Shown here piece by piece: positions 27,900-40,363 of a stretch of DNA of 64,000 nucleotides. Numbering within the stretch: the first letter of the stretch is position 1; every line of letters starts with the position of its first letter. The notes below the pieces were generated by a model. The model was not told the DNA's origin. It saw only the letters and a list, made by a program, of their open reading frames with translations, and made no database searches. The DNA comes from Tillus elongatus (taxonomy: Eukaryota; Arthropoda; Insecta; Coleoptera; Cleridae), in assembly GCA_964006375.1 (NCBI GenBank), contig OZ023269.1:66481029-66545028 (forward strand), written 5' to 3'. The position numbers and the translations under genes were made by a program.

Positions 27900-28400
27900 G
27901 AATTATAGTTGCCCTAGCATGTAAATATATGATACATTTATACATATAAAAGAATGAATTTATTCCAGAATATATGCCAACACTGAGACTTTTCAGACAT
28001 GTATATGATTACTACTATCATCGAGATCTCTACAAATAAGATCATTTTGAATGATTATAGGATTATGGGTGAGTCAAAAAATGTTTCATGCTTACAAAAA
28101 CTTCGTAGGATTGTCATTTGATGAATCGGCCAAACTTCTTCATAAGGCTTACATTTCTTGACAGCTTTTTCCTATCGCATGTTGCTTGTAAAGGTGGGCC
28201 AGTAACTCCTATCACTGGATACTTTCCAGTTAACTGGTACCAACTGTACTCCATCTTTAAACAACACTACGCTCCATCCTGGATTCTTCATGTTACTAGA
28301 AATTTAAGAAATAAATAGTTATTCTCCTTAGGATATTAATTTTTAGTAATATTACTTGGTATATTAGAAATTGTCCTGAACATTTCATGAAAACATGAAC
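27900..28400. other. Non-coding, downstream of the transposase
   Basis: AT-rich sequence between the (AT)n tract and the 3' end of the minus-strand transposase gene; probably its 3' UTR. No gene recognised. Confidence 0.5.
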
Positions 28401-28408
28401 ATCAGGAC

Positions 28409-30550
28409 TTATTCTTGTTCAGATGTTACAGTGGTACAATCGCTATGCAGAAGTGGAAATATTGCATAGCTTTCACCAGATGGTATCCTGAGACATTTAG
28501 ATGTAATATACAACACAGGCCACATTTCTAGGGTATCAGACAAATTGTTGACTTGTAGAACACCAATTAAAGTTGATAGACAGGGTTCACTGTAAACATC
28601 AGCAGAATCCATGTACTTCTTACCAATCACCATGATACACCCATCCTCTAGTCTTTTGATAAAACTACAGGCCAGAATAACAGTATTGTTCACTTTGAAA
28701 CAGTTATCTGGACTGCATACTGAAAGAAGCCATTCTTGTGTTACTAGTTCCTCATATTGCTCATCAGTATGTTCAAAAACTGGGCCACAATTATGTCTTT
28801 TTCGGAACTCATTAGGTAGTTTCTTATGCTGTATGTAATTTCTATTTTTAACTATGCACATTTCAGTATAGCGTCTTTGGAGTTGTTGGAGAGGTTTATC
28901 GTGTTTTCTTAAATGTTGTTTCAGCAATCTCATGAAATTTTCAAATGGAAATGAACTGAAAGTGTCTAGAGGGCATAGTTTTCTAGCATCGTCAACAATG
29001 TGACATAACCCATGTACATTGTGGGAGACTAGGCTTTTCCCATATATCTGTATAAATGAGTGCACAAAATGCTACAGTAATGAGTGAGTATAATCTGCAT
29101 ATTCTCTCAAATAAGAAGCATTACAAAGAATCCTTACAGAAACATGCAAAGTCATGAAATGGCTATAAATACTAGCATGAGGCAGTATCTGCGCAAGCAC
29201 AATCGGTGATAGGTACAAAAGGAACATTCTCAATTCTGTTGCCTTCCTCTGACCTATATTTTGAATTTCCTGTGGCTTTCGTGCGAATTCTTTAATAATG
29301 TAACTCCGGAGAGCTAACAGTCTGTCAGATATTGTCACAACTTGTCTGTGCGCTAGCCGACACTTGAGAGAACCACTGAGCCCCAATGTAACCACCTTTT
29401 TAACAACACCTATACAAACTAAATGCATATAATCTAAAGGTATATAAGAAACCATGCCAAAATGTGGTATTGTCAAAATTGAATGGCCTATATGGTGTGC
29501 TTCATCTGTTTGGTTGGGGAAATCTTCATCAGTAGGTTTTGAAGACCTCATGTCTGGAAAGCACATGCGATTATCCAAATACTGTCTTTATTGGATACAT
29601 TTAGAACAGCTCGATTATCCACCATGTCCTTTAGTTTTTGTCACAAAACTTTTTGCAGGAGCATCCCAAATAAGAATATGAAGCCTTACATGCAATTTCC
29701 TACAATCAAATTCGATTCCCTCATCAATTAGAAGTTTTATTTCCTCTACAAAATCAGACGGGAAATCATTTGAGTCTGTAGGCTTTTTAAGTCCATGGTA
29801 TGCACCAATAAGGAAAACTTTAGAATTAAAACAGCCAAGAATGGGCCATAATTGACTAGTGTTACTGTTTAAAATTGGTAAACCATCTATGCCAATTTTC
29901 AAGAGGATTTCTGAACTTTCATTATCCTCTGTTTTTATGACTTCCATAATTCCAGATGCAATACCAAAGTGGCAATATTGTCCAGGTTCTACTGTGCGTA
30001 TCACAGTATTTTTCAGGGTTTTCAGCAACGTTCGTGGATCATGTGGAAGTTCTGACCCACATGATTGTTTTCGTATTATGTTCATTAGGCCAGTCAAGGC
30101 AGAGTGTTTTATTCTGTGTATTGATGCCTAATTTGCTAATTCATTCTTCAAACTATTATTGAAATTTAGATTTTTAGCATTATTGGTAAGTTTAGAACTA
30201 CGGCTACTTTCACAATATTGTGGTTGATCACTATTTACATTTCTTTCACAAAATAATGGTTCATTGAAATCAAAATCTTGTGTTTCCGCCATACTTTGAG
30301 ATGAAGTCATGGGAACATTTATATCACAAAATAGTGTTTCATTGACATTAAAATTTTGTGATTCCGTAATATTTTGAGATGAAGTCATGGCAGAATCCAA
30401 CAAATCAGAATCACAATGTTCTTTGCATTTTTTTATATTTCTGTCCTCCTGGCTAGCATCTTTTATGAAACGGCGAATTTGCCTGCGTGATAAATCAAGA
30501 AGAGATTTATTGTGTAGTTCTCGTCCACTAGCCATATTATTAACAACCAA
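28409..30550 (-). pseudogene. TNP2-type (CACTA-like) transposase, frameshifted
   Basis: Four consecutive minus-strand frames read as one protein from 30550 down to 28409: an N-terminal part starting MASGRELHNKSLLDL with low-complexity repeats, IGIDGLPILNSNTSQLWPIL (about 29880), the block YIPLDYMHLVCIGVVKK (about 29430), RKATELRMFLLYLSPIVL (about 29230), LHVSVRILCNASYL (about 29120) and HNVHGLCHIVDDAR (about 29000). These are the hallmark words of animal TNP2-type transposases. The frames are separated by stops or shifts near 30110, 29600 and 29068. It would cut and join the transposon ends. Confidence 0.85.
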
Positions 30551-30699
30551 CGTGCTTTTTTCAGCTATAAATATAAATAATATTGGTATTTACGTAAATA
30601 TAAACTATGTTCTCATAACTAAAAAACGTAATGTTAAGTACTCACCTGTAAATTATGAAATATAATGACTGAAGATGACAACAACAGCAAACTTATTAA

Positions 30700-31406
30700 T
30701 AAAAACAACGTAGGTACACTTTATTTTCAGAAGGATCTCGACCCTCTAACTCTAACCCTAAATAATTGTAGTTTTGTAGTTCATTTTCATTCATTTAGCA
30801 ATTGATGCAGAATCGCAATGTGCAATTTTAAATTTCTTAACCTCAACTTCAGTCCAAATTTAAATCAAACAAAGCGAACGAATTTTTGTCATTGTAGCCA
30901 ACAATTCAAGCATCCAATGCCCCAATGTGAGTTATTAATATGATCCCGCTTTTTTGTTCAGTAGAGCATAATAATGAATTGCAATAGAATAAATAGATTA
31001 TTCTCACGAAATGACAGACATAAACAATGCTCTCTGTATTGAAATGAAAATAATTTTACTATAATGTTATAACCGCAATGAGAATTTGGATGTAAATTTA
31101 TATTGTTGTCGCTAGTTTTATACGTTTGGTGATTTTTCATTTGTTTACGTGGACGTGGACTGCAGTTTCGAACCGTCCTGGTTCATTGTTCATATCATCA
31201 TCAGGCAGTTTATTTTCATGCACATACCTATAACATATAAGTGATTCTTGTGCTAGAACGGGTTATTTGCCTTCCCTTATTGTTTACCTACGTAAATAAC
31301 GGTTTCTATAATTTTAATTTATCAATTATTATGAGATTATGAGATTTATCAAAACCAAGTCATTTCACATATGATGATGATATTTCTGTCTTAACACTTT
31401 TTCAAC
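30700..31406. other. Junction of the transposon remnant and the Polinton
   Basis: No gene recognised. Somewhere here the CACTA-like element gives way to Polinton sequence preceding the integrase. Neither the right transposon end nor PolB polymerase motifs were found, so a deletion is inferred. Confidence 0.5.
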
Positions 31407-32545
31407 TCAATAATAATCTGGAGATGCAGTCTTTTGCAGCTCTTCTTCATAAAATCCTCCACTGATAGGCTTGCCTTGCATGTCTTCTATTAAATAGGTG
31501 GGTGGATTAGTGTAGTGAATCTTAGTGATCTTAAACAGCTCCGTTGACCAACGACGTGTATAACCTTTCTTGAATAATGGTTTGGCTTTACTTAGACGTA
31601 CAACATCACCCATTTTAAATTTATTCTGATCAAACACTTTAATATTTGAGTATGCTTGCTTAAGAATGGCCTCTTAATTTTTCTTGTTAACATCTTGAGG
31701 TTTTACACGTGTTGTTCGATGGATGGTTGAGTTGTAAGTAGCTGTGACATCGGGCAGTATATTGATCCATTTGTAGGAAGCAAACAAATTGAAATTTTTG
31801 TATATCTTCTCTTTTAAGGTACGTATGACTATTTTCACTATTGCCGCCTTTTTTACACTATAAGTGCTATAGTGATTAATGTTGTGTTTTTTCATTAAGA
31901 CCTTAAATGTAGAGTTATAGAATTCTAGGCAAAGGTCAGATGAAGGTGCTGTACTATTAGCCTAAATATCAGCCATAGCTTTAGTCACCTCCTCAGCATT
32001 TTTAGATTTAAGTAGGCGAGTCCATAAATACTTTGAAAAACAATTGATAACCACTAAAATGCACTTGTAGCCAGAGTTTTCTTCCTAGTAGTCTGTAAAT
32101 TCAGCTAAATCAATCTGCCACAAATCATTTAAATCTTTGATTATTGTACGCCTACGTTGAAAATTGATTCTTGCTGGCTTATATAGTTTATCAATAATTT
32201 GCTTGTTAGTATCACATGGTTCAAGACGTTTCGTGGCAATGCGGGGTTTAACAGTATCCACTTATCATGTAAATCTTTTAGTTTGTTGTCTATGTCACCC
32301 AACATCTTCTTCAGCGTGTTATTCTCTAGTACATCAATGTCTTTTAAAACCTGAGCTGTTACTTTCTTGGTTAAATTTTACAATTTATTTTCAAATTCAT
32401 TTTTTTAATCTTCCAGTTCTGTTTTATGTGCAGCATCAAGGGTTATGGTGATTAGACTCTGTGTTACCTCGTCTTTGTTCTTCTTATAATCATCTGTCAA
32501 TGCATATGGTATGCGTATGGAACATACAATGGTAAACCGACACAC
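31407..32545 (-). pseudogene. Polinton integrase (retroviral type), degraded
   Basis: Minus strand, read from about 32545 down to 31407. A coiled N-terminal stretch (KKNKDEVTQSLITITLDAAH; DIDVLENNTLKKMLGDIDN) is followed by the rve core: LWQIDLAEF (first Asp), YKCILVVINCFSKYLW, a second Asp region now reading PSSDLCLEFYNSTF, and RTLKEKIYK where the usual ERFNRTLKEK glutamate is gone. The C-terminal chromo/SH3-like part is well kept: KFKMGDVVRLSK, then WSTELFKITKIHY and GGFYEEELQK. Several stops (for example TAG near 31964). It would insert the element with a 6-bp duplication. Divergent from the capsid gene. Confidence 0.88.
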
Positions 32546-33439
32546 ACAGTATATGAATTTTCTCCAATGGTAGACCCTGGTTGTGCGATTGATATAAAAC
32601 CATATAGTAAGGTTTTTATGCCTCTTACCACACACATCATTTCACATATAAACGTAAATATCATCGATCAAAATTCAGTACCTGTGCACTTTCAAGGTGA
32701 GGAGATCATTGTGATATTGGAATTGAAAAAGACACCAACATATTATGTTGATTATAAATACTGGCTATCAAATCGACCCAGCTCCTGTATCTCCGCTGTC
32801 TGCATCGAAGAAAGACCTGTCGCTAGAGAACATACAGTTTCTAAAATCATTGGGTTACGATGTTAAGGAAACTGCACATATTCGCAGACCCTGTGCACGA
32901 CGAGTCAATCAAAGGGGAAGAAATACACACATACGTTCCTCAAACCAGATCTTTTGATCATAATGATACCTGCGAGTTTGCAATCAATCAACAAGATGTG
33001 TTTTACGATTGGTCTTCGGCTTTTCTACTAATAAATGGTAATACAGAGAAGACTGGCACGATTGGAGCTGTAGAAGTAACATCTAATGCAGCAGCCCATT
33101 TGTTTTCCTCTATTGCAGTTGAAATGTGCAATCAGATTATTGAGCATGTGAGAAATACTGGTATAGTTACAGCAATTCTAACACTTTTGGGGACAAACAG
33201 CGATGATACACGAGCTCTAGTTTCCGCAGGATGGCATCCTACCACATATAATACAATGTTGAAAGATGGTCGTTTTTGCTACTGCATACCGCTTAGCTAC
33301 TTGTGTAATATTTTTAAAGACTATAGAAGAGTGCTTTTCAGTACATTGCTCATACGTATAACCCCACTAAGCATGGTAACTTACAAATGCTTACCGCAAC
33401 GTTAGATAATTTACCATTAAGCAAGTTAAGTTTGCAACA

Positions 33440-34185
33440 TTTCTAAATGTTTGCAGCCAAAAAACCAATGCAAACTTACAAATGAAACTTCAACATAACT
33501 TTCAAATATAATATTTCCTTTGCCGGCTTGTTGTTTTTCTCCATTTGTAAGCTCACGTACAGTTACAATTGTAATGTTTCTGAAAGTTTGTTTTAATTTG
33601 TAAACATTTATTTGAATTTCCTCCGTTTTCGTGTTCGTGTATGTTCGATCGTATGTCATCGTCGTCCAATAGCAATATAGCAACACCAACGCCAAAAGCG
33701 AACTGACTCTGACAATGCGCCCGGCATTAATTATTAATGGCGGAGTGTTGTTTATATTTATATTATCATAAGCTGTTATTTGATATATGCCTAATTATTT
33801 TTCTGGAAATTTTAAAGATTGAACAATCTTATTGTAGCTTGAATTGTTTGAATTTTGGGTAATCAAGTAATTCGTTGTCTGGAGTGTAGATAATGAAACA
33901 TGGCGTATATCGACAAACATGTCAGGTAAGAATCCCTAAAACAGCTATATACTAAATAAATGTGCGAATTCAATAAAATTAGTCACTTTTCTGTAGCATA
34001 TTAAAATTTTGGTATGTCGCTATTGGTGGTGAATTATCAAATGGCTGCATTTATATTTTTGTTTCTTTTTATGAAATACACTCAACGAAAAAGAAAACCT
34101 AATTGCTAAATACGAATTTTGTTATGTCCTTAGAAGCAGCCTGGAGATGTCTTACCTGGTCAGACCAATTCACTTAAAAACGTTA
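33440..34185. other. Non-coding interior of the CCCA element
   Basis: AT-rich sequence between the left subterminal repeats and the LINE fragment. No gene recognised. Confidence 0.5.
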
Positions 34186-34192
34186 AATATGA

Positions 34193-34870
34193 TTGACCTA
34201 TGGAAGAATGAGGCTTATCCAGAGCAATCAACATCATAAGGAACAGTACAGTACCCATCATGTTGCCAGGGTTGCTTATTTTGCACGTTGTCGCAGTATC
34301 CTATCGTATGGAACATTCATATGGGTTAACTCGTCAGCAGCGGAACATGTGTTTATCATGCAAAAAAGAGCAATAAGGACATTGTGTGCGCAGGTCCAAG
34401 AAAAAGCTGCCCTGATGTGTTCGTGGCCAATGGGATACTTATGTACCCTTTCAGCCATATTCTTCTTCAGTATATGTATTCAAAATATCCAGTGAATGAT
34501 GTAGCTCGCAACATCAATACCAGGTGCAGGCATGAATTAAAAATACAGTTGCACAAAAAGGAGAAAACAAAGCAGATGTTTGATTACTTGGGAATCAAAT
34601 TCCTCAACTCTTTACCTAATGTTATTAAGATGCTCCTAATAACAAGATTACAGTAGGCACTAGTGGATGTTATAAAACATAAACCAAGGTAAAGGAATTT
34701 ATTGGTGCTCTAAACTAATGTGTATATAGTGTTATATACTATTTGTATTCATTCTTTGTAGTGTGTGAGTGCGTTAGGCAAAAGCTTTGGAAGGCAAGTC
34801 CCATTAGCCACAGACTTTTTTATATATACCTGATTCATTGTAGTCATAATTTTGCTTTATTTTAACTCAA
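34193..34870 (+). pseudogene. LINE 3' fragment (reverse transcriptase C-terminus)
   Basis: The words YFARCRSILSYGTFIWVNSS and FIMQKRAIRTLCAQ (34284-34395), then, one frame over, LQYMYSKYPVNDVARNINTR and FDYLGIKFLNSLPNVIK (34465-34640), are the C-terminal part of a non-LTR RT protein of CR1/jockey type. The 3' UTR includes ATTAGCCACAGACTTTTTT (about 34802), shared with the insertion at 16792-17369. 5'-truncated and frameshifted. Confidence 0.8.
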
Positions 34871-35800
34871 TGTTTCTGAATGTACACAGACATTGACGGT
34901 ACTATACTTACTCGGTGGGGATAGTTAAGACATATGCGTGAACACTTTCAAAGACTGTCGTCATATTTAAGCTATTTTCGCATTGAAGTTGTATTCATTT
35001 CCCTGCGCTTGATCTATCCATTGCATATTCTCTAAAATCGACTTGAACACACAATTTTAGATATTTCTTTTTTCACAATAGTATTTGATATGTTGACTTT
35101 ATTTTATGTCACATATGTTACCACATATTTTAGAAGCTAAAAAAATTCCCGCCTTTCAAAATAAGTAATGCTACTTCGTTTTTGTTATTGGTGTTTCACA
35201 CGTTTTCCTAGACGACTCAGAGTTATTTAGTAAAACAATATAAAAAACAATTGGTATTCATTTAGAAAAAAGAATTTTTGAAATCGGTCAATTAATAACG
35301 ATACACGAGTTCAAGTTATCTATTTTGTTGCTGAGTTTTGACTAGAACTGCATTTTAGGCTAAACATGGACACTCGCTATATGTCTTGACTATTTCTATC
35401 TAGTAACTATAGTCGGTACTTATAAAGACAGTGACTTACCATGTACATTTGATGGTCAATAAAGTGTATATATCTATCAGCAGAAATGAAATGTGTTGTA
35501 AGTCTTTAATTTTTTTATGTAATAAAGATTTTATTCTAATTAACATTGTCTTAAGTCGTTTTTTACAGTTTTACAAGAAATATATATTATGTATAAATAC
35601 ACGTATATCTATATTCAGCATTAGTTTGTAACTTGAAATAAATTCAGTTAATCAAATACAGTTTCTTTTTTAAAAATGCTTGGATACATTGGTTATTATT
35701 TCAAGTTGCAGTCTTTTAAAAAAGCTATATAGTATATAATATGGTACATTTGAAAAATGACTTCTTCGATAATTTATTTAAATCAACCCTACGTTTTTGT
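34871..35800. other. Non-coding interior of the CCCA element
   Basis: AT-rich sequence between the LINE fragment and the right subterminal repeats. No gene or distinct repeat recognised. Confidence 0.5.
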
Positions 35801-36387
35801 TGACTAGATTTGCCATTTGCAACAAACTTGCAGGAGGCTTTCTGCAAGTAATTGATTACACTTGCTTTGGAAAATATTCTGCAATGTTAATGCGATATTA
35901 CCTTGCTCAGTGGGACGAAAGAGCTCAGAATGATAGAAATCGTTTCATTTTGACTGGTGCTGTAGATGCAGATACAGCTTTAAAGTTTAATATTGAGTAT
36001 ATGGTTCTGCAGGTGAAACATATTCACCCTAGTGAAGTTATACAACAACAATTGTTAAAGTCGATTGCCCAAGATAAAAAGATACTTATACCGTATAGAA
36101 AATGGTAAATGTATGAATTACCAAATCTCAATAATTCAACCAAAGACTTGTGGTCCATTAATACATATTGAAATACTGAACGACCTAGATTTGTTATTGT
36201 GATATTTCAAACGGATCGATACAATAACGTTAGAAAAGGCATTAACGACTTTGATCACGTTGGTATTCGAGCTATGAGACTCCACTTAAATTATAAACAA
36301 ATCCCCACAGAGGGTATGAATCTAAACTTTAACAAAGCAAATTACCTCGTAGCATATAAAAACATGATTGATTTTCAATATAGCATA

Positions 36388-39300
36388 TAGCAGGTGGTAG
36401 TGGAATTTTCCTTTACGTAATAGTAAAGGATTATTTTCACGCCCGAGGAGGTACTTCCCCATACATCAAGGGGCCGGTGAAGTCCCAACGGACGTTTCCG
36501 GTTCTGGTGTATAGTCGGTTTCCCATATGAACAAAAATGATGATGGCTCCTCCTTGTACAAAATATTCCGGAGGCAAAATACCCCTCCATTCGGATCTCC
36601 GGGAGAGGGGTGTACAGGGGGCGCCAACATCAAGATTTAACATATCCTTTTCGAATATATGTGGCCTAAATTCTAACCTGAACTCCGTCCACCATTTCCT
36701 CCAGTCTAACAGACCCCAACTTCTCTTCCTCACCGAAACCCAAATTAGTGCCAAAACAGCCACTAATCACCTTAATTTCCCGGGGTATGAGCTCCTTACT
36801 TCCTTTAGATTGCATGGAGGCGTGTGCGCATACGTCCGTAGCAGTCTACCCTGCACCAGACTCCCCAATTTAGAAGTTGGAAGAAAAGACATACTATGGA
36901 TAAAACTATCTCTCAGGGCTGCAACTAAATTCATCTGTTGCATTTACCGGTCACCTTCTGACAACAACTTTGTCCAGCTCTTTGACTACCTTTCTGAAAA
37001 AAACGACTATCTGATTTCTGAATATCCTTCCTCCGAGGTCACTATTCTTGGTGACTTCAATGTCCATAATAAGGAATGGCTAGGATCTTCAAAAACCGAT
37101 CCACAAGGGAGAGCAGCGGAGGCCTTTGCAATCAGCAATTCTTTATCCAATATGGTTCAGTAACCTACTTACTTTCCTCGTATCCCAACACACAGCTCAA
37201 ATCCATTGGATCTCCTTCCTACTACAAAACCTGAATGCTATAACATATCAGTCACCGCCCCCCTTGGTCGCTCAGACCACGGCATGGTCACTGCTTCCTG
37301 CGCCATGCAACCTGAGGTCACACAGTCATCACACCCACGTATAGTTTGGCACTACAACTCCGCAAACTGGGACGAAATGCGGGATTACTTTTCTTCATTT
37401 CCATGGGCGTCTGTCTGCTTCTCTCATCCTGACCCCTCTGATATCTCACAAAACGTCACCGAAATTATCCAAGCCGGCATGGAATTATTTATTCCACATA
37501 CACAGAAAACCTCTTCAGCCACTCAAAAGTCCTGGTTCTCTAAATCCTGTGACAAGGCCAGACTTGAAAAGATCAAAGCTCACAAAACGCTTCTACACAA
37601 TCCCAGTCAAGAAAATCGTCAAGCATTTAACGACGCAAGAAACCGCTATGTTCGCATTCTTGCTGAGGCAAAAAACTCGTTTAATAACCACATCAAAAAC
37701 AAAATCTTTTCAAGCTCCAACGGCAGCAAACCCTTCTGGACTCTTGCTAAATCTATTGGGAATAATTTCTGCAAAAGCACGTTCCCACCTCTTGTCTCAG
37801 GGGATGAAATTGTTTCTACCGCCCTGGGCAAGGCTGAACTTTTTGCTTCGTTGTTCGCCGGCAATTCTACTCTCAACCCACCTCCAAATGTTCAACCACC
37901 AACAGTCCCCAATGTCGCGCATAAAATGACGGATATCATTTTCAAAACTAAACAGGTACGAAAGATGCTCTCTTCTCTTAATACCAGGAAAGCCTCTGGC
38001 CCTGACGAGATCCCAGCAATTGTTCACAAAAATTGCGCACCAGAACTTGCTCCTGTCCTGACTCGTCTGTTTCAGATATCTTACAATAAAGGCATATTCC
38101 CTAGTAACTGGAAAACTGCTCGAGTACAACCCATCCCCAAGAAAGGATCCAAAGCGCTTCCTAGCAACTACAGGCCTATTTCTCTCTTTTCAGTCGTCTC
38201 TAAAGTGATGGAAAAGTATATAAACACCGAATTACTAAAATTTCTTGAAAAACACAGTCTAATCCACGACAGGCAGTATGGATTCCGTCAGCGCAGATCG
38301 ACTGCCGACCTCCTTTCCTTTGTCACCCATTCTTGGAACAAGTCTATGGAACTACACGGTGAATCTCAGATTGTTGCTGTAGACATATCCAAAGCATTCG
38401 ACCAGGTCTGGCACGCAGCGCTGCTTAATAAACTTCCGGCCTATGGCCTACCACCAAAACTTTGTACCTGGACAGCAAATTTCCTCTCCAACAGGAGCAT
38501 TTCTGTTGTTGTGGAGGGCCATTCCTCTAAACTGTATCCAATTAATGCAGGAGTTCCTCAAGGTTCAGCTTTAGCCCCTACTTTGTTTCTTCTCCACATC
38601 AATGACCTCCTCTCTAGCACATCCAACCCAGTTTACAGTTACGCGGACGACAGCACCCTCCACTCAAATATACAATATTCTAAGCCTGTCTCTTTAGCCC
38701 AATTAGATGAGGATCGCAGACTCATGGAGGGTTCTGTCTCCGTGGATCTCCAAAAAATATTAGACTGGGGAAGTAGAAATCTTGTACAATTCAACCCCAC
38801 CAAATCTCAGTCTTGCTTTCTTTCTCATAATAGATACACCAGCCCTGGACCGATCACAATGAACAACCAAGTTATTCAAAGTAATGAGTCCTTTTCTCTT
38901 GTTGGGATTTCTGTGGATCGAAATCTTAATTGGCACCAACATGTCACATCAATTGCAGAAGCGGCTGCTAAGAAATTAGGTTTCCTCTTCCGGCTTCGCA
39001 AATACTTTTGACCAGCTTATCTCTATACCTTATATACTTCACAAATAAGGCCAAACCTCGAATACTGCTCCCACATCTGGGGTGCAGCTGCCGCTTCTAC
39101 ACTCGCTATCCTGGACTCCATTCAAAAGAGAGCTATACGTCTCATAGGTGACCCTACCCTCACCCAAAGGCTGCCATCCCTTGCCCACCGACGTGCCGTT
39201 GGTGACCTCTCTCTCTTTTATAGATATCTGCACGGGCACTGCTCAGAGGAGCTTTCCTCCATAGTTCCCCCACCTGCTGCCCCCAACAGATCTACAAGGG

Positions 39301-39566
39301 GAACAGAGCGAATGCACCCTTTTACTGTCCAGGTCATCAGACATAGAACATCTTGTTATGCCCGCTCTTTTGTCCCGAGGACTTCCAAGTTGTGGAATTC
39401 CTTGCCGGCACATGTTTTTCCTTCTCCTCCGAACCTCCCAACCTTCAAGTCCATTATTAACAAGTTGCCTCTTTCCTCCTTGTCAACACCCACGGTACGA
39501 TAGTATTTAGGCTGTGAGCCATCGTGGTGTGTTGTTTAAATTTAAAAAAAAACAAAAAAAAAACGT
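36388..39566 (+). mobile_element. J2: jockey-like LINE, near-complete ORF2
   Basis: Inserted in the capsid gene (coding stops after FQYSI and resumes with LGREPQPTLEYK-like codons beyond the tail). Contains 150 bp of 5' sequence, ORF2 (36537-39503), a short 3' UTR with GGCTGTGAGCCATCGTGGTG, and an A-rich tail (about 39541-39564). Short imperfect flanking repeats (GCATAT / TCATAC) may be the target duplication. No ORF1 is present, so it is probably 5'-truncated. Confidence 0.92.
36537..39503 (+). pseudogene. J2 ORF2: endonuclease + reverse transcriptase
   Basis: One frame of about 989 codons with only two stops: TAA at 37161-37163 (J1 has CAA) and TGA at 39009-39011. Endonuclease words: ICGLNSNLNSVHHFLQ, LFLTETQISAKT, CIYRSPSDNN, GDFNVHNKEW, SDHGMV. 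RT words: ASGPDEIPAIVHKNCAPEL, NYRPISLFSVVSKVMEKY, AVDISKAFDQVWH, AGVPQGSALAPTLFLLHIND, YADDSTLHSN (catalytic). C-terminus: RTSCYARSFVPRTSKLWNSL. Family: jockey-like. The protein would prime reverse transcription at nicked targets. Two point changes separate it from an open frame. Confidence 0.92.
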
Positions 39567-39823
39567 TCATACCTTGGCAGAGAACCTCAACCTACCTTGG
39601 AATACAAGGTTTTCGCAAAATATCCTATATTTGTATTTGATTGCTCCAAGTATAGAGAATCTAGAAAACCGTCTACGGTGGATATCAAATTGGAAATTGA
39701 AAGTATTAACAATTTTCCCGATCATACAAAATGCTACATGATTGCATAATCGAGTACGCTCCACTCTCCAACATCGTACGCTATGTAATGTGAATGTTTA
39801 TTGGTATGTGCAGCAGTTTCAAG

Positions 39824-40319
39824 ATGAAGCTCGTCGTCATAGATACACAAGGTTTCTGTGTGCCAGAGTATACACCTAAATAATTAGTAATCTATAATGG
39901 TTATCAAACTGCTCATTATATGTTTAAGCCACCCAAACCACAAGGTTTATTGAATGCAGATATAGTTAAACACATCAAGTTTCTGCAAGAAACACGCCAT
40001 TGTGTTGATTATAATTGTGGTAGCGTTGCTTTAGAACAATTTACCCAATATAATCGAAAAACATATTATTGAACAGCTGGTGGATAGAGTTAACGTGAAA
40101 GGTGGCATTAAGAAAAGGTTTCTTACCGATGTACTATTAAAATGTGGTTACAGCGTGGATGTTATCAATTTGGAGAACGATGAAGGCGGTTCAAAACTTG
40201 TAGCAGAGACTCCGCTATGTATGGGACACGCAGTTAGCTTTAATAATAGAAAATGTATTTGTAGTATTAATAATTGTGTAACATTATTTGCTTATATTGT
40301 ACACTTGCTACCTAAATAA
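39824..40319 (+). pseudogene. Nuclease-like Polinton gene, copy A
   Basis: ATG at 39824 (MKLVVIDTQGFCVPEYTPK), then TAA at codon 20. The frame goes on (YNGYQTAHYMFKPPKP, FLQETRHCVDYNCGSVALE), shifts near 40045, and finishes cleanly from 40080 (VNVKGGIKKRFLTDVLLKCG, CSINNCVTLFAYIVHLLPK). The intact homologue is at 61540-62031. The acidic IDTQGF start, the VKG word and the conserved C-terminal CxCSxxN recall a protein common in insect genomes; a DEDD-exonuclease/RNase H-like fold is my guess. It follows the capsid gene on the same strand. Confidence 0.7.
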
Positions 40320-40363
40320 AGCAAACGTTGTAAATTATGTATGTTTTTTTATTTCCTACTTTC

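Larger units (their letters stand above)
25280..30900 (-). mobile_element. CACTA-like (TNP2-type) transposon, right end missing
   Basis: The left end starts CCCACACAGCACACGGAC inside PolB. Next come repeated ATGGATATCC words (25290-25670), then on the minus strand a DUF4806-type gene and a TNP2-type transposase gene. No inverted copy of the left end was found before the integrase at 31407, so the right terminus, and the rest of PolB with it, was probably deleted. The right border given is approximate. An (AT)n tract lies at 27674-27769. Confidence 0.7.
33363..35914. mobile_element. CCCA-terminal DNA transposon (2552 bp) in the capsid gene
   Basis: Ends CCCACTAAGCATGGTAA and TTACCTTGCTCAGTGGG are inverted copies with two mismatches, each flanked by AC (33361-33362, 35915-35916), a 2-bp duplication. 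Subterminal words built on TTTGCAA and CTTACAAATG recur at both ends (33380-33440; 35805-35850). No transposase was seen. It carries a LINE fragment (34190-34870). Related by end sequence and duplication length to 22666, 25280 and 53731. Confidence 0.82.
32503..39790 (+). pseudogene. Double-jelly-roll major capsid protein, broken by two insertions
   Basis: The pieces are 32503-33362, 35915-36387 and 39568-39790. First piece: VYEFSPMVDPGCAIDI, VNIIDQNSVPVHFQGEEI, then (frameshift near 32860) AAAHLFSSIAVEMCNQIIEH, SAGWHPTTYN and FCYCIPLSYLCNIFKDYRR, the N-terminal jelly roll of the insect DJR-like capsid family. Second piece: NRFILTGAVDADTALKFN, KHIHPSEVIQQQLLKS, RFVIVIFQTDRYNN, EGMNLNFNKANYLVAYKN. 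Third piece: FAKYPIFVFDCSKY and a degraded ending. The homologous piece at 62116-62736 confirms how the second and third join. A virion shell role is inferred from the family. The gene is dead. Confidence 0.85.

Noticed and set aside
35797..35930. Apparent N-terminal extension of the capsid C-terminal piece
   Set aside because: It lies inside the right end of the CCCA transposon (ends at 35914); the capsid frame resumes only after it.
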